A stretch of 64,000 bases of DNA from Granulicella arctica (lineage in GTDB: Bacteria; Acidobacteriota; Terriglobia; Terriglobales; Acidobacteriaceae): positions 806,001 to 870,000 of the forward strand of contig NZ_JAGTUT010000001.1 in NCBI RefSeq assembly GCF_025685605.1. The letters are read 5' to 3'. Shown in pieces: positions 1-7,854 of the stretch. The notes beneath the pieces are model-generated. The model was not told where the DNA came from. It saw only the letters and a list, made by a program, of their open reading frames with translations, and did not search any database. Position numbers and translations under genes: made by a program. Numbering within the stretch: position 1 is the first letter of the stretch; every line of letters begins with the position of its first letter.

Positions 1-462
1 GGGTCCCAGCCGCTTCAGCAGCGTCTCCCACTTCGCCTGCGTCCAGATCGTGCAATCCGTCGGCCCACGCAACTCCATCCACGCCAGCTTCGGAGCCTCC
101 GTATGCCCCGTCCCGTCATCCTCCGAATACCACGCATGCCGCTTACTCTCACCCGGAGCCACAGGCCGCTTCACCGCAGCCTCATTCCACATCCGCAGCC
201 GCAGCGCACCCTTTAAAGCAGGCAGTGGTCCCGATCCCTCCGAGAAGTCCCCCCGCAGCCCAAGATGCACATGCAGAATCCGGTCCTTCCCAAAGTCATA
301 CCCCAGGTGCTTCCCCACAGCCAGCACCCGATTCAGCTTCTTCCCGTCAATCACATCCGAGTCAACAAACCGTCCCTGCGGCCCATCCACCCGAACCGCT
401 TTACCTGCAAACGCAGCCTCATGCCGCTCCGCCCACCGATGTATCTCATTCCCCTCAGGCAT
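1..462 (-). CDS. nei: Fpg/Nei-family DNA glycosylase, N-terminal part (cut by window edge)
   Basis: Base-excision-repair glycosylase/AP lyase that removes oxidised bases. Translating the minus strand from the ATG at 462 gives 154 codons open to the window edge. The protein begins MPEGNEIHRWAERHE, with the Pro2-Glu3 pair the family uses as catalytic nucleophile and acid; an initial MPEG is more Nei-like than Fpg-like. The segment LAVGKHLGYDF carries the conserved Lys of the N-terminal beta-sandwich, followed by HVHLGLRGDF, typical of the family. The H2TH and zinc-finger regions would lie beyond position 1 and cannot be checked. The gene is downstream of and codirectional with the higBA pair, 94 bp away. 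Fpg versus Nei specificity cannot be settled from this part. Confidence 0.85.
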   Translation of the reverse strand, partial: MPEGNEIHRWAERHEAAFAGKAVRVDGPQGRFVDSDVIDGKKLNRVLAVGKHLGYDFGKDRILHVHLGLRGDFSEGSGPLPALKGALRLRMWNEAAVKRPVAPGESKRHAWYSEDDGTGHTEAPKLAWMELRGPTDCTIWTQAKWETLLKRLGP

Positions 463-556
463 CGTAAAGCTCCCACCAACTCAACTCCGATACCTGGCCG
501 AAGACCAAGGTAATCGAGAGGTACGTGTTGTTGTACCGGACGCAACCCGCCAAATC

Positions 557-880
557 TCAGGCAACCGACAAAATGCGTGGTCTCACTTCTTTCTTGATCG
601 TCGACTGTGCATGCTTGTAAGCGATAGCCAACTCATAATTCCCCTGCATATTCATCCAGAACATAGGCGACGGACCAAAATAACGCGAGAGCCGATACGC
701 CGTGTCGGCAGTAATTCCACGGCGTTCAGCAACAATTTCAGAGATTCGCGTAGAAGGCACATGAAGAGACATCGCCAATGCATTCGCACTGATGCCAAGC
801 GGAACCATGAACTCTTCACGAAGCACTTCTCCAGGATGGACCGGCGCACCAGGATGGCTCATATCGCGCGGAATAGACAT
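557..880 (-). CDS. higA: HigA-family antitoxin (XRE helix-turn-helix)
   Basis: Antitoxin and autoregulator of a type II toxin-antitoxin pair. The protein has the HigA/VapI signature: HPGEVLREEFMVPLGIS near the N terminus, a helix-turn-helix with STRISEIVAERRGITADTAY, and the family ending YRLSRYFG...FWMNMQ. I chose the ATG at 880 (107 residues) because GAGGTGAG sits just before it and it follows the toxin stop codon by a few bases. An ATG at 904 in the same frame would overlap the toxin gene by 17 bases and has no better ribosome site. The toxin gene comes first, the order usual for higBA. The protein probably binds the inverted repeat upstream of the toxin gene. Confidence 0.9.
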   Translation of the reverse strand: MSIPRDMSHPGAPVHPGEVLREEFMVPLGISANALAMSLHVPSTRISEIVAERRGITADTAYRLSRYFGPSPMFWMNMQGNYELAIAYKHAQSTIKKEVRPRILSVA

Positions 881-887
881 ACTCACC

Positions 888-1166
888 TCAGTGATAATCG
901 ACAATTTCTACATTCTCCGCACCGGAAGAAGTCCAGACGAAGCAGATACGATACTGATCGTTGACACGAATACTATGCTGGCCCGCCCTGTCTCCATGGA
1001 GCGCCTCCAATCGATTACCGGGAGGAAACCGCATAGCTTCCAAAACATCGGCGTTATTCAACATAAACAATTTTCGTACGGCTATTTTGGACGACGAACC
1101 AAATTTTCTATGACTTCCTTCTTTGAAGAGCGCTTCTGCTACTCGATCTCGAAACGATAAAATCAC
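888..1166 (-). CDS. higB: HigB/RelE-superfamily mRNA interferase toxin
   Basis: Ribosome-dependent mRNA endonuclease toxin of 92 residues, a usual HigB size. The start ILSFRDRVAEALFKEG and the end RICFVWTSSGAENVEIVDYH match the HigB/RelE fold; the motifs RLEALHGDRAGQHSIRVN and DQYRICF hold the basic and aromatic residues typical of this group. The start is GTG at 1166, supported by alignment with the family's usual N terminus (M-I-x-S-F). No strong Shine-Dalgarno sequence precedes it. Its stop lies 7 bp before the higA start, so the two genes form one operon. A perfect palindrome lies 11 bp upstream. Confidence 0.88.
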   Translation of the reverse strand: MILSFRDRVAEALFKEGSHRKFGSSSKIAVRKLFMLNNADVLEAMRFPPGNRLEALHGDRAGQHSIRVNDQYRICFVWTSSGAENVEIVDYH

Positions 1167-1177
1167 AATTCAGCGTA

Positions 1178-1206
1178 CCACGTTCAACGCTGCACGTTGA
1201 ACGTGG
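1178..1206. promoter_or_regulatory. Perfect inverted repeat upstream of higBA (likely operator)
   Basis: CCACGTTCAACG at 1178-1189 and CGTTGAACGTGG at 1195-1206 are exact reverse complements separated by 5 bases. The repeat sits between the small gene ending at 1216 and the toxin start at 1166. No T-tract follows on either strand, so autoregulatory binding by the HigA dimer is more likely than termination. This is inferred from position. Confidence 0.5.
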
Positions 1207-1215
1207 CGCGGATAG

Positions 1216-1389
1216 CTAGTTCCAGACATGCTGAATCGGCATAGGCTCAATCGTCAACACCAGATCCGGCGCAACCCCATTCAACTTCGACGCAAACTCC
1301 CGGGCCTGCACCTCCGTAAAGAACAACTTGCGCTCCTGCATCTGTCCGGCAAACCACTGCTCGCACTTCCAAACCATTGTGTCCGTCAT
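1216..1389 (-). CDS. Small conserved-looking hypothetical protein, 57 residues
   Basis: I do not recognise this protein. The frame encodes 57 residues from the ATG at 1389, preceded by GAGGTGGGG as a ribosome site. A TTG 15 bases upstream is a weaker alternative. The sequence MTDTMVWKCEQWFAG and EVQAREFASKLNG looks like a compact soluble domain with one Cys and four Trp or Phe near the start. It lies between dnaK and the higBA operon in the same direction and could be read from dnaK if the terminator at 1459-1491 leaks. No function is proposed. Confidence 0.55.
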   Translation of the reverse strand: MTDTMVWKCEQWFAGQMQERKLFFTEVQAREFASKLNGVAPDLVLTIEPMPIQHVWN

Positions 1390-1458
1390 AACCCCACCTC
1401 GCAATGCGTAACTACTGTTAATACAAACACCATTCCCAGAAAAGGACGCGGTATACAG

Positions 1459-1491
1459 AAGGGCGCTCCATCAAATCTCCGGAGCGCCCTT
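1459..1491 (-). terminator. Hairpin downstream of dnaK
   Basis: AAGGGCGCTCC (1459-1469) and GGAGCGCCCTT (1481-1491) pair over 11 bp with an 11-base loop, 28 bp beyond the dnaK stop codon. The T-rich tail on the minus strand is short, so termination may be partial. Confidence 0.6.
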
Positions 1492-1519
1492 CCTTGCTAC
1501 TTGCTACCGTCCAGCCAAC

Positions 1520-3427
1520 TTACTCTTTGACGTCGACATACTCGGCATCGATTACGCCCTCGTCCTTCTTGGGCTCCTCATGATGCTCAGCCGAAGCCGC
1601 ACCATCTGCCGGAGGAGTGGCCGCAGCCGCCTTGTACATCGCCTCCGCCAGCTTGTGGCTCGCCGCCGTCAGCTTCTCCTTCGAAGCATTCAGCTCAGCC
1701 GCACTCGGAGTGCCAACCAGGGTCGACTTCGCCTCGGCAAGCGCGCTCTCAACCTCAGACTTGTCACCCTCGGCAACCTTATCGCCCGAGTCCTTCAGCA
1801 TCTTCTCGACGTTGTAGACCAGCGAGTCCAGACCGTTGCGCGCCTCAACCGCGTCGCGCTGCTCCTTGTCCTCGGAAGCATGGGCTTCGGCATCCTTCGC
1901 CATCCGCTCCACCTCTTCCTTGCTCAGACCTGAAGAGCTCGTAATCGTGATCTTCTGGTCCTTGCCCGTCGCATTGTCCTTCGCCGTCACGTTCAGAATG
2001 CCGTTCGCGTCGATGTCGAAGGTGACCTCGATCTGCGGTACGCCACGCGGTGCCGTCGGAATTCCCGAGAGCTTGAACTTGCCAAGCGTCCGGTTCTGCG
2101 CCGCCATCGGCCGCTCACCCTGCAACACATGCACCTCAACCTCGGTCTGGTTATCCGCCGCCGTCGAGAACGTCTCCGTCTTCTTCGTCGGAATCGTCGT
2201 GTTGCGCGTGATCATGCCCGTAGCTACTCCACCCATTGTTTCAATGGATAGGGTAAGCGGGGTCACATCGAGCAGCAGCAGGTCCTTCACCTCGCCAGCA
2301 AGTACGCCAGCCTGGACCGCAGCACCGATCGCCACAACCTCGTCCGGGTTCACACCCTTGTTAGGCTCCTTACCGAAAAGCTCCTTCACCAGCTGCTGGA
2401 TCTTCGGCATACGCGTCTGACCACCAACCAGTACGACCTCGTCGATCTTGCTTGCATCGATCCCGGCATCCTTCAGCGCCTGCTTCGACGGTCCAATCGA
2501 CCGCTGCAGCAGATCGTCCACGAGGCTCTCGAGCTTGGCCCGCGTCAGGTTGCGAACCAGGTGCTTCGGTCCGCTCGCATCGGCAGTAATGAAGGGAAGG
2601 TTGATCTCCGACTCCTGCGCCGTCGACAACTCGATCTTTGCCTTCTCAGCAGCATCCTTCAGCCGCTGCAGCGCCATCTCGTTACCCTTCGAATGGAGGT
2701 CCAGTCCGGTCTCGTTCTTGAACTCCGAGATCAGCCACTCCACAATTCGCTGGTCGAGATTGTCGCCGCCAAGGTGCGTATCGCCATTGGTCGACTTCAC
2801 CTCGATCACGCCCTCACCCACCTCAAGAATCGAGATATCGAAGGTACCGCCGCCGAAGTCGTAGACCGCAATCGTCTCGTCCTTCTTCTTGTCGAGTCCG
2901 TAAGCCAGTGCAGCAGCCGTCGGCTCGTTCACAATACGCTTCACATCCAGACCGGCAATCTTGCCCGCATCCTTGGTCGCCTGGCGCTGAGCGTCGTTGA
3001 AGTACGCCGGAACCGTGATAACCGCCTCGGTCACCGACTGGCCGAGATAATCCTCAGCAGCCTTCTTCAGCTTCTGCAGGATCATCGCCGAAACCTCAGG
3101 CGCCGTGTACTCCTTGCCCTGCGCCATCACGCCAACGTTGTCGCCTTTGGCCACAACCTTGTACGGCACCATCTTCATCTCGTCGCCTACTTCATTCAAG
3201 CGACGGCCCATAAAGCGCTTTACCGAGAAAACAGTGTTCTCCGGATTTGTAATCGCCTGACGCTTCGCTACCTGACCCACCAGGCGTTCGCCGCTCTTCG
3301 TAAAGGCAACGATCGATGGCGTAGTCCGGCCACCCTCTTCATTCGCAATGACCTTCGGCTCGCCGCCTTCCATCACGGCTACGCACGAATTCGTCGTGCC
3401 GAGGTCAATTCCAATAATCTTACCCAT
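1520..3427 (-). CDS. dnaK: Molecular chaperone DnaK (Hsp70)
   Basis: ATP-dependent cytoplasmic folding chaperone that works with DnaJ and GrpE. The 635-residue length is typical. The start [18 protein letters not shown] carries the phosphate-1 motif, [14 protein letters not shown] near residue 190 is the second phosphate motif, and [11 protein letters not shown] is the adenosine motif. The linker [12 protein letters not shown] precedes the substrate-binding domain, and the tail ends in the usual acidic [15 protein letters not shown] lies 8 bases before the ATG. The gene stands alone: grpE and dnaJ are not next to it. A promoter with an inverted repeat over its -10 and spacer lies just upstream. 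Confidence 0.99.
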   Translation of the reverse strand: MGKIIGIDLGTTNSCVAVMEGGEPKVIANEEGGRTTPSIVAFTKSGERLVGQVAKRQAITNPENTVFSVKRFMGRRLNEVGDEMKMVPYKVVAKGDNVGVMAQGKEYTAPEVSAMILQKLKKAAEDYLGQSVTEAVITVPAYFNDAQRQATKDAGKIAGLDVKRIVNEPTAAALAYGLDKKKDETIAVYDFGGGTFDISILEVGEGVIEVKSTNGDTHLGGDNLDQRIVEWLISEFKNETGLDLHSKGNEMALQRLKDAAEKAKIELSTAQESEINLPFITADASGPKHLVRNLTRAKLESLVDDLLQRSIGPSKQALKDAGIDASKIDEVVLVGGQTRMPKIQQLVKELFGKEPNKGVNPDEVVAIGAAVQAGVLAGEVKDLLLLDVTPLTLSIETMGGVATGMITRNTTIPTKKTETFSTAADNQTEVEVHVLQGERPMAAQNRTLGKFKLSGIPTAPRGVPQIEVTFDIDANGILNVTAKDNATGKDQKITITSSSGLSKEEVERMAKDAEAHASEDKEQRDAVEARNGLDSLVYNVEKMLKDSGDKVAEGDKSEVESALAEAKSTLVGTPSAAELNASKEKLTAASHKLAEAMYKAAAATPPADGAASAEHHEEPKKDEGVIDAEYVDVKE

Positions 3428-3470
3428 GTGCTATCCCCTGTCCGGGTTCTTCCCGGGTCATACTCTTGAC

Positions 3471-3505
3471 TCACTCATCATCACATGTGAGTGACTTACT
3501 GTCAA
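3471..3505 (-). promoter_or_regulatory. Candidate dnaK promoter with overlapping inverted repeat
   Basis: On the minus strand TTGACA (3500-3505) is followed after 17 bases by GATGAT (3477-3482), a perfect -35 with a 4/6 match to the -10 consensus. An inverted repeat, TCACTCA (3471-3477) and TGAGTGA (3488-3494) with a 10-base spacer, covers the -10 and part of the spacer. It matches neither the CIRCE (TTAGCACTC-N9-GAGTGCTAA) nor the HAIR (CTTGAGT-N7-ACTCAAG) consensus well, but it is placed like a heat-shock repressor site. Confidence 0.45.
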
Positions 3506-3559
3506 CCTATCTGATGCACGAAACAACAATGACGATTCCTGTCTTGCCAATCGCCACCG

Positions 3560-4846
3560 TTGACATCGGATTGTCGCCTTCGTTACCCTGAACCTACCTT
3601 CTCGGCTGGACCGGATCGTCATCTCAGCACGATCGGGGAGATTCCTATTACGCAACCTGGAAGCGGCCGTCACCACACCAACGCTTCGGTCCTGCTCGAT
3701 CTCATCCGGGCTCTCGCAGCCCTCGTCGTCCTCTTCGAGCATTGGCGGAACTTCTTTTTCGTCGACTTCCACGAGGTCGTCACCCATCGCCTGCTTCTCT
3801 TCGTCCCCTACGTACTTAGTGCTGCCGGACACCAGGCAGTCATTATCTTCTTTGTTCTCAGCGGTTATCTCGTCGGTGGCAGCGTCTTCCGCATGCTCGA
3901 ACGCGGCACTTGGACATGGACCACGTATCTCACCCACCGCCTGATCCGCCTCTGGGTCGTTCTCCTTCCGGGGCTCCTTCTCTGTTATTTCTGGGACTCT
4001 TTTGGAGTCCACCTCCACCTCGCGCCCGCCCTCTACGCCGGGGACGTGCCCAACCACATGCTTCCCCACACTCCCACCATCAAGTCTTTCTTCGAGAACC
4101 TCTTCTTCCTGCAAGGCATTCTCGGACCCCAGTTCGGCTCTGACGGCGCCCTCTGGAGTCTCGCCAACGAATTCTGGTACTACATCCTCTTCCCGCTGGG
4201 AGCGTTGGTCGTCTACCGTTCCTCCAAGATCCGAACCAGCACGGTAATGCGCGCCTCTTTCGCACTTGCCTTCGTCGCCATTGCCTGGCTCTTACGCGAC
4301 ACAGTTCTCTCCGGCTTTCCGATCTGGATGACGGGAGCGCTGCTCTACCGCCTGCCCACCCTCAAGCTGAGCACGCGTTATCGGGTTCTGGCTGCTGTCG
4401 TCTATGTACCGATCTTCTTCGCCCTGGCACACGTCAGCTTCATCACCGGCATTTCCTCCGACTACCTTCTCACCGTATTCACCTTCTTCTTTTTCTGGAT
4501 CATCCTTTCCGCCACCGGACCAGCTACCCCCTCCCTCGCGGAACGAGCCACGCGAACCGTCGCCGGCTTCTCCTACACGCTCTACGTCGTACACATGCCA
4601 TTTCTCCTGATCCTCACCGCCCTCGCCGCAGGTACGCAACGATGGGTCCCGGACCCACGACATGTAGGGATCGCCTCCAGCTTCCTGGTCCTCGCAATGG
4701 TCTATGCCTACACCATCGCCACACTGACCGAATTCCGCACCGACACATGGCGGCGAAAGTTCGAAACCTGGCTGAAGCGCCCAGCCCACCCAGCTTCTTT
4801 GCCCAGCCAATCCAGCTCCCCCACAGGTACATCCCGACTCCCATAG
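3560..4846 (+). CDS. Acyltransferase 3 family membrane protein (OafA/WecH-like)
   Basis: Integral membrane acyltransferase that would move an acyl group, often acetyl, onto a cell-surface sugar. The region LLDLIRALAALVVLFEHWRNFFF holds the family's early Arg and His in the first membrane helix, and AVIIFFVLSGYLVGG is the second conserved segment. About ten hydrophobic segments follow, ending in a Pro/Ser-rich cytoplasmic tail. The start is uncertain. The only in-frame standard start codon before the first helix is TTG at 3560, without a Shine-Dalgarno sequence. GGGGAG appears within the N-terminal region, before an ATT codon. The gene is divergent from dnaK and followed by the DHA2 exporter 40 bp downstream. 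The substrate is unknown. Confidence 0.88.
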   Translation: MTSDCRLRYPEPTFSAGPDRHLSTIGEIPITQPGSGRHHTNASVLLDLIRALAALVVLFEHWRNFFFVDFHEVVTHRLLLFVPYVLSAAGHQAVIIFFVLSGYLVGGSVFRMLERGTWTWTTYLTHRLIRLWVVLLPGLLLCYFWDSFGVHLHLAPALYAGDVPNHMLPHTPTIKSFFENLFFLQGILGPQFGSDGALWSLANEFWYYILFPLGALVVYRSSKIRTSTVMRASFALAFVAIAWLLRDTVLSGFPIWMTGALLYRLPTLKLSTRYRVLAAVVYVPIFFALAHVSFITGISSDYLLTVFTFFFFWIILSATGPATPSLAERATRTVAGFSYTLYVVHMPFLLILTALAAGTQRWVPDPRHVGIASSFLVLAMVYAYTIATLTEFRTDTWRRKFETWLKRPAHPASLPSQSSSPTGTSRLP

Positions 4847-4886
4847 GCTGCCTCTAAGAGGGAAGCCCCTCGAGAGAGCCCTCCTC

Positions 4887-6473
4887 ATGCCCGCAACCGC
4901 AACCGCGCCACCCGACCAGACCGCCGAAGTCACCAAGGGTGTAAACCCCTGGCTCATCGCCGCCGCCGTCATGCTCGCCACCTTCATGGAGGTTCTCGAC
5001 ACCTCCATCGCCGCCGTAGCCCTCCCCTACATCGCCGGCTCGCTCTCCGCCTCAAACGACGAGGCCACCTGGGTCCTCACCTCATACCTCGTCTCCAACG
5101 CCATCGTCCTGCCCATGTCGAACTGGATGTCCCTCCGCTTCGGCCGCAAGAAATACCTGATGTCCTGCGTAGCGGTCTTTACCGTAGCCTCCTTCGCCTG
5201 CGGTGCGGCACCCACCCTCGCCTTCATGCTCCTCGCCCGCGTCATCCAGGGAGCAGGCGGCGGAGCCCTCCAGCCCATCTCGCAAGCCATCCTTTTAGAG
5301 TCCTTCCCACCCGCCAAACGCGGAGCCGCCATGGCCGTCTTCGCCCTCGGAGTCGTCGTCGCCCCCGTCCTCGGCCCCACCCTCGGCGGCTGGCTCACCG
5401 ACACCTACTCCTGGCGCTACGCCTTCTACATCAACATTCCCATCGGGATCATGGCGCTCTTCATGATCAACACCTTCATCCACGATCCCGGCTACATCAA
5501 GAACGCCAAGGTGCCGAAGTTCGACAACATCGGCCTCGGCACCCTCGTCGTCTGGACCGGCTGCCTCCAGGTCGTTCTCGACAAAGGTCAGGAGGACGAC
5601 TGGTTCGGAGCCGTCTGGATCCGTTGGGCCGTCTTCTTCCTCGTCACCAGCTTCATCTGGTTCGTCTATCACTCGTGGACCAAGAAAGACCCGCTCGTCG
5701 ACCTCAAGGTCTTCAAAGACCGCAACTTCCTCGTCGGCGCGAGCCTTATCTTCCTCTTCGGCGTAGCCATCTACTCCACCACCACCGTCCTGCCCCTCTT
5801 CTACCAGGAACTCCTCGGCTATACCGCCTTCACCGCCGGCATCGCCGTAGCTCCCCGCGGCCTTGGAGCCATCTGCGGCATGCCCGTCATCGGCTTCCTG
5901 TCGAACAAAGTCGATCCCCGCTACCTCCTCACCTTTGGCTTCGGCCTCTTTGGCTTCACCACTCTTTACTTCGGCAACATCACCCTCAATATCTCCCCCA
6001 CCACCCTCCTCCTGCCCATCCTCCTCACCGGCTTCGCCCTCTCCTTCGTCTTCGTTCCCATCAGCACCGCCGCCTACGGAACCCTCGACAACAAGCAGAT
6101 CGGCAACGCCTCTGGCGTCTTCAACCTCATGCGCAACGTAGGTGGATCCATCGGCATCTCCATCGCCCAGACCCTCCTTACCCGCCGTGCCGCCGTCCAC
6201 CAGAACGAGATCATCAACTCCGTCCCCGTCACCGGCCAGCAGTTCCAAAGCGCCCTCCAGGCCACCCAGCAATCCCTCGCCAGCTACTACGGCAAAGTCA
6301 ACACCATGGCCCCAGCCCAGGGCTCCCTCTACCAGCAACTGGGCCGACAAGCCTCGAACTGGGCCTTCGTCGATGTCTTCCGCTGGCTCTCACTCCTCTG
6401 CTTCCTCTGCGTCGCCGTAGTCTGGGCCTTCAAGAAAGTAAAGCCCGGCAAAGCCCCCGAAGGCGCCCACTGA
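4887..6473 (+). CDS. DHA2-family MFS exporter (EmrB/QacA type)
   Basis: Proton-driven multidrug exporter of the 14-helix DHA2 family; 528 residues is the usual size. TWVLTSYLVSNAIVLPMS and LRFGRKK give the motif A region between helices 2 and 3. VVVAPVLGPTLGGWL is motif C of drug/H+ antiporters, and WRYAFYINIPIG follows as in EmrB. FMEVLDTSIAAVALPYIA in helix 1 contains the D-T pair conserved in DHA2 carriers. There is no membrane-fusion protein (EmrA) or TetR/MarR regulator next to it, so the partner must be elsewhere or absent. A hairpin follows at 6514-6539. The substrate cannot be predicted. Confidence 0.95.
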   Translation: MPATATAPPDQTAEVTKGVNPWLIAAAVMLATFMEVLDTSIAAVALPYIAGSLSASNDEATWVLTSYLVSNAIVLPMSNWMSLRFGRKKYLMSCVAVFTVASFACGAAPTLAFMLLARVIQGAGGGALQPISQAILLESFPPAKRGAAMAVFALGVVVAPVLGPTLGGWLTDTYSWRYAFYINIPIGIMALFMINTFIHDPGYIKNAKVPKFDNIGLGTLVVWTGCLQVVLDKGQEDDWFGAVWIRWAVFFLVTSFIWFVYHSWTKKDPLVDLKVFKDRNFLVGASLIFLFGVAIYSTTTVLPLFYQELLGYTAFTAGIAVAPRGLGAICGMPVIGFLSNKVDPRYLLTFGFGLFGFTTLYFGNITLNISPTTLLLPILLTGFALSFVFVPISTAAYGTLDNKQIGNASGVFNLMRNVGGSIGISIAQTLLTRRAAVHQNEIINSVPVTGQQFQSALQATQQSLASYYGKVNTMAPAQGSLYQQLGRQASNWAFVDVFRWLSLLCFLCVAVVWAFKKVKPGKAPEGAH

Positions 6474-6513
6474 GCTGACTGCCCTCCGTTAGCCACCCGA
6501 AACGTCCGGGTGC

Positions 6514-6539
6514 CCCATCTCCCGACTCCGGGAGGTGGG
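6514..6539 (+). terminator. Hairpin after the DHA2 exporter gene
   Basis: An 11-bp stem with one G-T wobble (6514-6524 with 6529-6539, loop of 4) begins 40 bp after the stop codon. It lacks a clear T-run, so it may be an mRNA-stabilising hairpin or a Rho-dependent end. Confidence 0.4.
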
Positions 6540-6686
6540 AAGGTACAAAGCTGCCCGCCCGCCTTGCCGTTCTTTGCCCTGCACAAAAGGAACCCGCGTC
6601 TGCCGTAAGCCCTTCCCCAAATTTCTCAAGACAAACCCCACTCCATCCAGTACCGTATTCGCGAAGCAAATTCCGGAGGAACCACC

Positions 6687-7049
6687 ATGGCAAACCCCTT
6701 CGTTCACCTCGAACTCAACACGCCCGACGCCCCCGCAGCCAAAGACTTCTACACTAAACTCTTCGGCTGGACCTTCCAGGAGCACAACATGGGCGACGGC
6801 ATGACCTACAACTCCTTCTCCACCGACAAAGGACCCGGAGGAGGCATCTTCACCGTGCCCGAAGCCCCCACCGACTGGCTCCCCTACGTCGGTGTTGAAG
6901 ACATTAAAGTCGCCACCGACAAAGCCGTCTCTCTCGGCGCAACCCTCATCAAAGGCCCCCATCAGGTCCCCAACATGGGTTGGTTCAGCATCCTCGCCGA
7001 CCCCACAGGAGCCACCATCGCCATCTGGGAACCAACCTCCCAGGCCTGA
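6687..7049 (+). CDS. VOC-family (glyoxalase/bleomycin-resistance fold) protein
   Basis: Small metal-binding-fold protein of 120 residues made of two beta-alpha-beta-beta-beta repeats. The start FVHLELNTPDAPAAKDFYTKLFGW and the second half VGVEDIKVATDKAVSLGATLI...GWFSILADPTGATIAIW are classic VOC segments, with the closing D-P-x-G-A-x-x-x-x-W motif. GGAGG precedes the ATG. Members include glyoxalases, dioxygenases and resistance proteins; nothing in the sequence or neighbours fixes the substrate. A 9-bp hairpin follows the gene. Confidence 0.9.
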   Translation: MANPFVHLELNTPDAPAAKDFYTKLFGWTFQEHNMGDGMTYNSFSTDKGPGGGIFTVPEAPTDWLPYVGVEDIKVATDKAVSLGATLIKGPHQVPNMGWFSILADPTGATIAIWEPTSQA

Positions 7050-7087
7050 TCGAAAAAGGCCACCAGACTCGCCACCACCAAAGAGCA

Positions 7088-7124
7088 CCCCACTCCCTTA
7101 CCGTCTGACCGCGAAGGAGTGGGG
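7088..7124 (+). terminator. Hairpin between the VOC gene and the next gene
   Basis: CCCCACTCC (7088-7096) pairs with GGAGTGGGG (7116-7124) across a 19-base loop. No T-run follows. It lies 39 bp after the VOC stop codon. Confidence 0.4.
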
Positions 7125-7182
7125 CTCTCCGCAAGCCCCGCCGCTCTCCCTCGCCAATCCAGCACACTCTTTGAAAACAACG

Positions 7183-7644
7183 ATGGCCGTCCCCCTCTTT
7201 GTAGCCCAGCTCGTCACCACTCTCTTTATGACCGGCCTTATCTGGTTCGTCCAGATCGTCCACTACCCCCTCTTCGCCGAGATAGGCCCCTACCAACTCA
7301 CCCGCTACGAAAATCTGCACGCCACGCGAACCTCCTGGGTCGTCTTTCCACCCATGCTCATCGAACTCCTCACCACCTTCGCCGCCCTCTACCCTCCACT
7401 GCGCCCCGCTTTCCTCACCTCGCACCAGGCGATCGCCCTGGCCGCGCTCATCCTCATCATCTGGATCACCACCGCCATCGGCCATGTCCCCCTCCACACC
7501 AAAATAGGTCACTCCGAAGCCATCCGCTCCAGGCAATCCGATGTCCCGCTCATCAGCCTCCTCGTCCGCCTCAACTGGCTCCGCACCCTCGCCTGGACCA
7601 CCCGCACCATCATCCTCACCACTGCCCTGCTGCATACGCTGTAA
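7183..7644 (+). CDS. Small integral membrane protein of unknown function, 153 residues
   Basis: I do not recognise a named family. The ATG at 7183 starts a protein with four hydrophobic segments: VAQLVTTLFMTGLIWFVQIV, a second around VVFPPMLIELLTTFAALYP, a third around IALAALILIIWITTAI and a fourth near the C terminus. Polar patches include HYPLFAEIG, RYENLHATRTSW and GHVPLHTKIGHSEAIRS, with several His residues at the membrane edge. There is no clear ribosome site. A longer frame from 6892 overlaps the VOC gene and was not used. The gene follows the VOC gene in the same direction. Confidence 0.7.
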   Translation: MAVPLFVAQLVTTLFMTGLIWFVQIVHYPLFAEIGPYQLTRYENLHATRTSWVVFPPMLIELLTTFAALYPPLRPAFLTSHQAIALAALILIIWITTAIGHVPLHTKIGHSEAIRSRQSDVPLISLLVRLNWLRTLAWTTRTIILTTALLHTL

Positions 7645-7752
7645 GCCAACCCCTTTCTTTGTCATTCCTAAAGGGAATCTGCGTTTTGCACGCCATCCAT
7701 CAAACAACACCAGTAGCAAATCGCGCTGTCTTCAAATCCGTAGCATCCACCT

Positions 7753-7816
7753 GATCGGTGTTAAGCCTCCGTACTGCCCAGATCGGTGTCATCCGCACGG
7801 ATCGGTGTTAAGCCTC
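7753..7816 (+). repeat. Short direct repeats with the core GATCGGTGT
   Basis: GATCGGTGTTAAGCCTC occurs exactly at 7753-7769 and 7800-7816, with a partial copy GATCGGTGT at 7781-7789 between them. Repeats of this type are common between genes in several bacterial phyla. Their role is unknown. Confidence 0.6.
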
Positions 7817-7854
7817 TCCTCCAACCCGCCTCAACACCCCGCTACACTAACCTC

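Noticed and set aside
50-964. Long plus-strand open frame of 304 codons
   Set aside because: It runs antisense to the DNA glycosylase and the higBA genes, which have clear family motifs. Its own translation is Arg/Ser/Pro-rich and matches nothing known.
2561-3469. 302-codon plus-strand frame opposite dnaK
   Set aside because: Open frames antisense to dnaK are common in GC-rich genomes because of its codon pattern. No ribosome site or family motif is visible.
5295-6350. 351-codon minus-strand frame rich in Gly, Glu and Asp
   Set aside because: It is the antisense shadow of the DHA2 exporter, produced by GC-rich third positions. The exporter has all its motifs on the plus strand.
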